Origin: DATKXO01 sp035528995
GTDB lineage: Bacteria > Planctomycetota > Phycisphaerae > UBA1845
Assembly: GCA_035528995.1 (NCBI GenBank)
Contig: DATKXO010000461.1
Coordinates: 1 to 10,421, forward strand
DNA length: 10,421 nucleotides
Direction: 5' to 3'
Position numbers and translations under genes: made by a program. The first letter of the stretch is position 1; each line of letters begins with the position of its first letter. Below are positions 5,118-10,421 of the stretch, piece by piece. The notes under the pieces are model-generated. The model had not been told where the DNA came from, did not search any database, and worked only from the letters and a program-made list of their open reading frames with translations.

Positions 5118-6152
5118 TCAGTTCTGTTCGACGACCGAGGTGGCCAGCAGAATGACGTCGCGGTCGTTGAGGGCCTTGCCGTCGAACTCCCATTGTACCG
5201 CGCCGTCCTCGGCGTCCCCACTGATGCTGTTGTGGCCGATGATGCGTCCGGGCATGCGGGCGACGACCTTGATGTTCTCGTCCTGGAGGTCCTCGGTTAT
5301 AGCGTAGCGGCGTCGTTCGCGCTCGAACTGGTCCATGAAGGTCTGACGCATCAGGCCGGTGGGATCGCGCTGGTCGAGGACGGACTCGATGGTGGACTCG
5401 AGCTTCTGATTGACGTCCCGGACGGCGGCGTCGATCTCGGCGGCGGCCTCCTCGCCCTCGAGCTGGAGGAGCTCGACGACGTCCTGCCTGTCGACGTCCT
5501 CGAAGACGTCGCGGATGCCCTGGTGAATGGCCAGCCAATCCTCCTGGGGGAGCGTTTCGTTGAGGGCGTTGGCGGCGGCCTCGGCGATCTTGAGGGTCTT
5601 GATGGCCTCGAAGGTGATGAGGGCTTCGGCGACGGTGCCGCGGTCCTGCTCGGACAGGTCGGCGAGGTCCTTTCCGTCGAGCTTCTTCAACTCGTCCTGG
5701 AGGAAGGTCCGGCGGTAGTACTCGACGTGGGACCAATCGCGGCGGTGGTAGACTCGCTTGAAGTGGTAGTAGGTTCCGCCGGGGCGATCCTCGGTGCGGA
5801 CGGCGGTGGTGAAGTTGAGGGCCAGGTCGGCCAGGTCGTCGTCATCCCCGGCGAAGTGGGTGGGGAGATCGGCGCCGGGCGGGACGGTGAGGGCGGCCTT
5901 CCTGGTCAGGGTCCGGTCGCCGTCCTCGTCGGTCTTGATGGTGTCGTTGACGGTCCATGGGCCGGGGTCTTCGAGCAGGGCGTCGCCGGTGGTGACGTCG
6001 TCGACGCCGCCCTCGAATTCGACCTCAACGTGAATGGTGCCGTCGGGCATGATGGTGATGGTTTCCTCCCGCTCGACGCAGGCGGGGGCGCAGAACAGGG
6101 CCAGGATGGACAGGGCAGCGGTGAATGACAGGAGGCTGGCTCGTCGGAACAT
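5118..6152 (-). CDS. Putative lipoprotein of unknown function, first gene of the ECF operon
   Basis: The protein has 344 residues. The start at 6152 is set by AAGGAG 8 bases upstream; an in-frame ATG at 6194 would put a polar stretch before the signal peptide. Residues 3-24 are a basic then hydrophobic signal (SLLSFTAALSILALFCAPAC), with Cys25 as the probable lipidated residue. The mature start (VEREETITIMPDGTIHVEVE) is a beta-hairpin-like opening seen in surface lipoproteins. A Thr/Tyr-rich central part (about 95-150) is followed by a long acidic, charged helical section (about 150-275) and a beta-like C-terminus. I do not recognise the family. Lying just upstream of the sigma gene with a 20-base gap, it is probably co-transcribed. 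It could be a client, a target or an envelope sensor of the sigma/anti-sigma pair. The mirror frame on the plus strand is antisense. Confidence 0.8.
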   Translation of the reverse strand: MFRRASLLSFTAALSILALFCAPACVEREETITIMPDGTIHVEVEFEGGVDDVTTGDALLEDPGPWTVNDTIKTDEDGDRTLTRKAALTVPPGADLPTHFAGDDDDLADLALNFTTAVRTEDRPGGTYYHFKRVYHRRDWSHVEYYRRTFLQDELKKLDGKDLADLSEQDRGTVAEALITFEAIKTLKIAEAAANALNETLPQEDWLAIHQGIRDVFEDVDRQDVVELLQLEGEEAAAEIDAAVRDVNQKLESTIESVLDQRDPTGLMRQTFMDQFERERRRYAITEDLQDENIKVVARMPGRIIGHNSISGDAEDGAVQWEFDGKALNDRDVILLATSVVEQN

Positions 6153-6551
6153 GTCGGAATCTCCTTCGTCTGGGTGCCGGTCGCCGCGGCACACGGTGGG
6201 TCATCACCCTTACAGACGCAGGAGGCAGCGGTTTGGATGACATGGCAAATCAAGACCGTGCACATCTGGATTGAGGGGGGCGAGCCGGCGGGCCACGGGG
6301 GCGGGAACCTGCGCGAGATTCCGCAGACGGTGGGGGACGACACCTGCCAGTGACGCTGAACAGAGGGTCGCATTGTCCACCGGCAGGCGGAGCCCGGCGG
6401 ATCGATTTCGGCCGGATATTGCGTCTGTTGCGGCACGGAGGTTGCAGTGGTTGTGGCTCCATAGGCTCCGCGTGCGTGGTATCGGGGCCGCCGTGGGGCG
6501 GGCGCGGGTTGGTTGCGGGTCGGGTACGAGCCGTTCGAACAAGGACGGGCC
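6153..6551. other. Divergent intergenic region between the ECF operon and the ior operon
   Basis: This stretch of about 400 bases must hold both divergent promoters. No gene is supported; the short frames in it lack ribosome-binding sites and family features. I see one imperfect inverted repeat, CCTGCCAGTG (6343-6352) against CACCGGCAGG (6378-6387), 9 of 10 pairs with a 25-base loop. It could be an operator or chance in GC-rich DNA. I could not place a convincing sigma-70 or ECF-type -35/-10 pair in either direction. Confidence 0.45.
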
Positions 6552-8135
6552 ATGAAGAGCGAAGTGCTTCTGGGCGATGAAACGGTTGCGCTGGCAGCGA
6601 TCCACGCGGGGATCAGCGCGGCTTTCTCCTATCCTGGGACGCCGGCGACGGAGATTCTGGAGTTCGTCGAGCGGTACGCCCGGAACCAGAAGGACTCGCC
6701 CAAGGTGGCGGCCGGCTGGTCGGCCAACGAGAAGGTGGCCTACGAGGAGGCGCTGGGGGTTTCGTACGCGGGGAAGCGTGCGCTGGTGAGCATGAAGCAC
6801 GTGGGCCTGAACGTAGCGGCCGACCCGTTTATGAGCTCGGCGCTGACCGGAGCGCACGGCGGGCTGGTGGTAGCGGTGGCGGACGACCCGGGGATGCACT
6901 CATCGCAGAACGAGCAGGACAGCCGCTACTACGCACACTTCGCCCGTTTGCCGGCTTTAGAGCCGGCGAACCAGCAAGAAGCGTATGACATGACGTTGGC
7001 GGCGTACGAGGATTCGGAGCGCTACGGTCTGCCGGTGATGATCCGGCTGGTGACGCGGTTGGCGCACAGCCGGGCGAACGTTCAGGTTCGGACCGATCGG
7101 AAGAAGGCGCCGGGCCTGGGTGTGGAGCCGGATCCGCGGAAGTGGACGCTGCTGCCGATGAACGCCCGGCGCCAGTTCACGGGTCTGCTGGAGAAGTATG
7201 AGGGCCTGTGCAAGGCGGCGGACGAATCGCCGTACAACACGCTGAAGCTGGGCGGTCGCCGGGGAATCATCTGCTCGGGAATCGCCGCGAACTACGTGCA
7301 GGAGAACCTGGACGGCGACGGGGAGGCGTCCGTGCTGCGGATCGCGCATTATCCGTTGCCGAAGGGGAAGATGCGGGAGCTGGTGGCCCACTGCGACGAG
7401 GTGCTGGTGGTGGAGGAGGGCTACCCCTTCATCGAGGACGCGCTGTGCGGCGTTGTGGCTCCGGCCGACACACGGATTCTGGGGCGGCGCAGCGGGCATC
7501 TGCCGGCCAGCGGGGAACTGAGCCCGGACCTGGTGCGGCAGGCGCTGGGCCTGGACAAACGGGAGGCGCCGGAGCCGATCACCGATCTGGCCGGTCGGCC
7601 GCCGCAGATGTGCCAGGGTTGCCCGCATGCGGACAGCTATCACCACATCGTGGAGGCGTTGAAGCCGTACCGGGAGGCGATCCTGTTCAGCGACATCGGG
7701 TGCTACACGCTGGGCGCCCTTCCGCCGTACAACGCGATCAAGTCGTGCGTGGACATGGGTGCTTCGATCGGGATGGCCCGGGGGGCGTCTCTGGTGGGGA
7801 TTCATCCGTCGTGCTGCGCGATTGGGGACTCGACGTTCGTCCATTCGGGGATGACGGGGCTGATCGGTGCGGCCGATACCGATGCCAACATGACGGTGTT
7901 CATCCTGGACAACGCCACGGTGGCCATGACGGGCACGCAGGAGACGCTGGCAAGCGGCGATGAACTGGTGCGGCTGGTGGCGGGGCTGGGAGTGAATCCG
8001 GATCACATCAAGGTGATCGAGCCGCTGAGCAAGTACCACGAGGGCAACGTGCGCATCATTCGCGGCGAGATCGATCACCGGGGTCTATCGGTGATCATCT
8101 CGAAGCGTGCGTGCATCCGGCTGAAGAAGAAGTGA
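6552..8135 (+). CDS. iorA: Indolepyruvate ferredoxin oxidoreductase, alpha subunit (no C-terminal ferredoxin domain)
   Basis: The protein has 527 residues, starting at ATG 6552 with AAGGA 6 bases upstream. The N-terminal pyrimidine-binding half begins MKSEVLLGDETVALAA and has SYPGTPATEILEF, WSANEKVAYEEALG and MKHVGLNVAADP, all typical of IorA. A middle domain follows (about 230-345). The thiamine-diphosphate half has CQGCPHADSY (354-363), FSDIGCYTLGALPPYNA, MGASIGMARGAS, and the cofactor motif GDSTFVHSGMTGL (425-437) leading to ILDNATVAMTGTQ. It oxidatively decarboxylates arylpyruvates (indolepyruvate, phenylpyruvate) to the acyl-CoA while reducing ferredoxin. Classical IorA is about 600-650 residues and ends in a 2[4Fe-4S] ferredoxin domain. 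This one stops after CIRLKKK with no cysteine cluster. It forms an operon with iorB and an acyl-CoA synthetase. Confidence 0.93.
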   Translation: MKSEVLLGDETVALAAIHAGISAAFSYPGTPATEILEFVERYARNQKDSPKVAAGWSANEKVAYEEALGVSYAGKRALVSMKHVGLNVAADPFMSSALTGAHGGLVVAVADDPGMHSSQNEQDSRYYAHFARLPALEPANQQEAYDMTLAAYEDSERYGLPVMIRLVTRLAHSRANVQVRTDRKKAPGLGVEPDPRKWTLLPMNARRQFTGLLEKYEGLCKAADESPYNTLKLGGRRGIICSGIAANYVQENLDGDGEASVLRIAHYPLPKGKMRELVAHCDEVLVVEEGYPFIEDALCGVVAPADTRILGRRSGHLPASGELSPDLVRQALGLDKREAPEPITDLAGRPPQMCQGCPHADSYHHIVEALKPYREAILFSDIGCYTLGALPPYNAIKSCVDMGASIGMARGASLVGIHPSCCAIGDSTFVHSGMTGLIGAADTDANMTVFILDNATVAMTGTQETLASGDELVRLVAGLGVNPDHIKVIEPLSKYHEGNVRIIRGEIDHRGLSVIISKRACIRLKKK

Positions 8136-8197
8136 GCGGCGGCCGGAGGGGGCCTTGCCCTGCGGGCGGGCTTGCGCCGGCACCGGGACGAAGGGCG

Positions 8198-8938
8198 ATG
8201 AAAGCGAACGTGATCTTGGCCGGGGTCGGTGGGCAGGGGATTCTCTCCACCGCCTACTGTCTGTGCAACGCGGCGCTGAAGCGGGGTCTGAACTTCAAAC
8301 AGGCCGAGGTCCACGGGATGGCCCAGCGCGGCGGAGCGGTGGTCAGTCACCTGCGGATCTCGCCGGACACGATCTACAGCGACCTGGTATCGTACGGGGA
8401 GGCGGACCTGTTGCTGTCCATCGAGCCGCTGGAGTGCCTGCGCTACGCGCAGTACCTGTCGGCGGGCGGGTCGATGGTGACGAGCTGCGCACCGGTGCTG
8501 AACATCGGGGACTATCCGGAGCTGGACGGCGTGCTGAAGCGAGTGGCCGAGTTTCGAGAGCACATTCTGCTGGACACGACGTATCTGTCGGCGGCGGCGG
8601 GCTCGGGGCGAGCGGCGAACATGGTGATGCTGGGCGCGGGGGGGCGTGCGCTGGGCTTCTCGATAGCGGAGCTGGAGGGACAAGTCCGCACGCTGTTCTC
8701 CGGCAAGTCGGAACGCGTGGTGGAGGCCAACTGCAAGGCTCTGCGGGTGGGGGCGTTGGCGGCCCGGTTGTATCGGGAGCGACTGGAGCAGGGGCGATCG
8801 TACGCCGCGGCGCTTCGGGCGGTCGGTGAGATTGCCCCGGCGGAGCTGGTCCGGCGGGCGGAGCAGGAGATCCCCAGCGACGCGGCCGATGGGCAGCCTG
8901 CGGGGGATCGGTCGCCGACCGTCTCGACCGGGGGCTGA
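8198..8938 (+). CDS. iorB: Indolepyruvate ferredoxin oxidoreductase, beta subunit
   Basis: The protein has 246 residues. The start at 8198 (MKANVILAGVGGQG) puts the family's GVGGQG motif at residues 9-14, its normal place; a GAAGGG stretch just upstream may act as the ribosome-binding site. The upstream ATG at 8111 would overlap iorA and add an unusual tail. KQAEVHGMAQRGGAVVSHLR (about 30-49) is the characteristic gamma-type oxidoreductase motif of 2-oxoacid:ferredoxin oxidoreductases. The last 45 residues or so (after about 200) are a helical then Pro/Asp-rich extension beyond the usual length of about 200. IorB pairs with IorA and contributes to the CoA-binding part of the enzyme. It lies 62 bases after iorA and 3 bases before the acyl-CoA synthetase gene, so it is in the same transcript. 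Confidence 0.92.
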   Translation: MKANVILAGVGGQGILSTAYCLCNAALKRGLNFKQAEVHGMAQRGGAVVSHLRISPDTIYSDLVSYGEADLLLSIEPLECLRYAQYLSAGGSMVTSCAPVLNIGDYPELDGVLKRVAEFREHILLDTTYLSAAAGSGRAANMVMLGAGGRALGFSIAELEGQVRTLFSGKSERVVEANCKALRVGALAARLYRERLEQGRSYAAALRAVGEIAPAELVRRAEQEIPSDAADGQPAGDRSPTVSTGG

Positions 8939-8941
8939 TCG

Positions 8942-10421
8942 ATGGCGGTCGATTTCGCAACGATCGATGCCCTGCTGGAATCGGCGGTGGCGGACGGGCG
9001 TCGGTCGCTGTTCGAGCACGAGGTTTATCAACTCATCCAACACAGCGGCGCGGTTCGCGTGCCGCGGACACTCTTCGTTCCAGAGGGGAAGTCACTGCCG
9101 GACGGGGCCCTTGACGATTTCCACGGGCCCAAGGTGGCGGTGAAGATCGTCGGGACTCAGATTGCGCACAAGACGGACTTGGGCGGGGTGGTGTTCGCGG
9201 ACCGGGACCCGAAGGCGGTGTCGGAAGCGATCGAGGCCATGCTGGGGATCGACTTCGGGGCGGCGGCCGGCGTTCGGGGCGTGGTGGTCTGCGAGTATTT
9301 TGCACACGCGGGTTCCGGGTTCGGGAACGAGTTGTTCGTGGGTTTCCGGCGGACGCGGGAGTTCGGCCCGGTGCTGGCGGCGGGTCTGGGCGGGGTGCAC
9401 ACGGAATACTTCGCGGCGCATCTTCGACAGGGTCTGGCGGTGGCGATGGCGCTGCCGTTCGAGACGTCGGGGCGGGCCTTCTTCGATCTGTTCCGTAAGA
9501 CGGTGGCCTACGACCTGGTGAGCGGTCGCACGCGCGGCTACGAGCGGGTGGTGCCGGACGAGGGGCTGATCGAGTGCTTCGAGGCGTTCGTGGCGATGGC
9601 CCGGCGGTACTCCGGCCCGGAGCGCGGGGAGGTTCCCAGCATCGTGGAGCTGGAGGTGAACCCGTTTGCGTTCGAGGGTGGGTACATGGTGCCGCTGGAC
9701 GGACTGTGCCACCTGGGTGGCGCGGCGCCGGCGCCGCCGGAGCGGCCGATCGCGAAGATCGATCGGCTGCTGCATCCGCGGTCGATCGCCGTGGTGGGGG
9801 CGTCGGCCAAGGGGATGAACCCGGGCCGGGTGATCCTGCGGAACCTGGCGGAGTGCGGGTTCGATCGCCAACGGGTCAGCGCGGTCAAAGAGGGCATCGA
9901 GGAGCTGGACGGGTTCCGCTGCGTGGCGACGGTCGACGATCTGCCGGAGCGGGTGGATCTGCTGGTGCTGGCGATAGCGGCGGGGCAGTTGCCCGAGTTG
10001 GTGGATCAGATCGTTCGCGGTCGTTTGGCGGAGTCGGTGATTCTGATCCCCGGCGGGATGGGTGAAACGGAGGGTGGTAAGGAGACGGAACGGCGCGTGC
10101 GCCGGCAGATCGCCGAGGGGCACGCGACGGCGGACGGCGGGGCGGTGTTCGTGGGCGGCAACTGCCTGGGTATCCAGTCGCGGCCGGGGCGTTACGACAC
10201 GTTCTTCATTCCGTCGAGCAAGCTGCCGAAGCGTTGGGACTCGCCCGGTCAGCGGGTGGCCCTGGTGTCGCAGAGCGGGGCGTACGTGATCACGCGGATG
10301 AGCAACCTGGGGACGCTGGACCCGAAGTACGCGGTGAGCCTGGGGAATCAGACGGACCTGACGGTGTCGGACATGCTGAGGGCGCTGGCCGGCACGGATG
10401 AGGTGGACGTCTACGGGGTGT
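8942..10421 (+). CDS. NDP-forming acyl-CoA synthetase with ATP-grasp first, CoA-binding second (3' end outside window)
   Basis: Reading is open from ATG 8942 to the window end (493 residues). The start lies 3 bases after the iorB stop, behind a GGGGG run. Residues about 1-250 are an ATP-grasp (beta-subunit) domain: VAVKIVGTQIAHKTDLGGVV (65-84), a GNELFVGFRRTREFGPVLAAG stretch split here as GNELFVGF and EFGPVLAAGLGG, and VELEVNPFAF (235-244). From about 273 a CoA-binding (alpha) domain starts with LLHPRSIAVVGASAKGMNPG, then FVGGNCLGI (403-410) and ALVSQSGAYV (440-449) of the succinyl-CoA-ligase-like domain. The enzyme would convert aryl-acetyl-CoA, ADP and phosphate to the acid, CoA and ATP. 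That completes peptide or amino-acid fermentation after IorAB, as with ADP-forming acetyl-CoA synthetases in Thermococcales. The more common single-chain enzymes have alpha before beta, so the order here is swapped. Substrate choice is inferred from the operon. Confidence 0.88.
   Translation, partial: MAVDFATIDALLESAVADGRRSLFEHEVYQLIQHSGAVRVPRTLFVPEGKSLPDGALDDFHGPKVAVKIVGTQIAHKTDLGGVVFADRDPKAVSEAIEAMLGIDFGAAAGVRGVVVCEYFAHAGSGFGNELFVGFRRTREFGPVLAAGLGGVHTEYFAAHLRQGLAVAMALPFETSGRAFFDLFRKTVAYDLVSGRTRGYERVVPDEGLIECFEAFVAMARRYSGPERGEVPSIVELEVNPFAFEGGYMVPLDGLCHLGGAAPAPPERPIAKIDRLLHPRSIAVVGASAKGMNPGRVILRNLAECGFDRQRVSAVKEGIEELDGFRCVATVDDLPERVDLLVLAIAAGQLPELVDQIVRGRLAESVILIPGGMGETEGGKETERRVRRQIAEGHATADGGAVFVGGNCLGIQSRPGRYDTFFIPSSKLPKRWDSPGQRVALVSQSGAYVITRMSNLGTLDPKYAVSLGNQTDLTVSDMLRALAGTDEVDVYGV

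Noticed and set aside
4516..5736. Extended minus-strand start for the sigma factor (about 406 residues)
   Set aside because: The first 213 residues run antisense-like through the lipoprotein gene in another frame and are Arg/Pro-rich without domain character; ECF factors are about 180-200 residues.
5091..6128. 345-residue plus-strand frame, Gly/Val/Leu/Asp-rich
   Set aside because: It mirrors the lipoprotein gene. Its repetitive composition is what the complement of Glu/Asp/Leu-rich GC codons gives, and the minus frame has a ribosome-binding site and signal peptide.
6160..6240. ECF-type autoregulatory promoter before the lipoprotein gene (AAC and CGTC elements)
   Set aside because: The two elements are only about 12 bases apart, too close for a usual ECF promoter, and there was no second support.
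6957..8078. Long minus-strand frames antisense to the ior operon and the synthetase (also 8075-9043 and 9092-10123)
   Set aside because: They are Arg/His/Pro-rich shadows of well-supported plus-strand genes in high-GC DNA.

Overview
The window is GC-rich (strong G/C bias at third codon positions) and looks like a bacterial chromosome from the Planctomycetota or a close relative, possibly Phycisphaerae-like. This placement is an inference. It rests on a secreted cytochrome with a long Asn/Glu/Asp-rich tail, an ECF sigma/anti-sigma pair next to a lipoprotein of no recognised family, and a small PilZ-like protein. No rRNA or marker gene is present to confirm it.

Left part (1-1960): two c-type cytochrome genes point away from each other across a gene-free gap of about 490 bases that holds several stem-loops. 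The minus-strand gene is cut by the window edge. It encodes an exported mono-haem protein with a long NEN/NDN-type tail. The plus-strand gene encodes a periplasmic tetra-haem cytochrome of the cytochrome c554 kind and is followed by a strong hairpin terminator.

Mobile-element patch (about 1966-3428): directly behind that terminator lies the 5' part of a group II intron RNA (domain I only; no reverse transcriptase or 3' domains). It is followed by a complete-looking IS630-family element (2213-3326, TA duplications, inverted repeats, intact DDE transposase with its own promoter). Then comes a pair of direct repeats that resembles the multi-repeat end of an IS21-type element.

Middle (3527-6152): a 97-residue PilZ-like gene on the plus strand converges on a minus-strand operon of lipoprotein, ECF sigma factor and zinc-finger anti-sigma factor. 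Between the two convergent units sits a 35-bp tandem array of UGAA-loop hairpins whose copies show a compensatory base-pair change.

Right part (6552-end): a plus-strand operon encodes indolepyruvate ferredoxin oxidoreductase subunits alpha (iorA) and beta (iorB), then an NDP-forming acyl-CoA synthetase whose ATP-grasp half precedes the CoA-binding half. Together they would oxidise 2-keto acids (typically arylpyruvates from aromatic amino acids) to acyl-CoA with reduced ferredoxin, then recover the thioester energy as ATP. The IorA here stops before the usual C-terminal 2[4Fe-4S] ferredoxin domain, so electrons must leave by another route. I see no clearly new defence or mobile system. The most unusual items are the covarying hairpin array, the ferredoxin-less IorA with the permuted synthetase, and the lipoprotein-led sigma operon.
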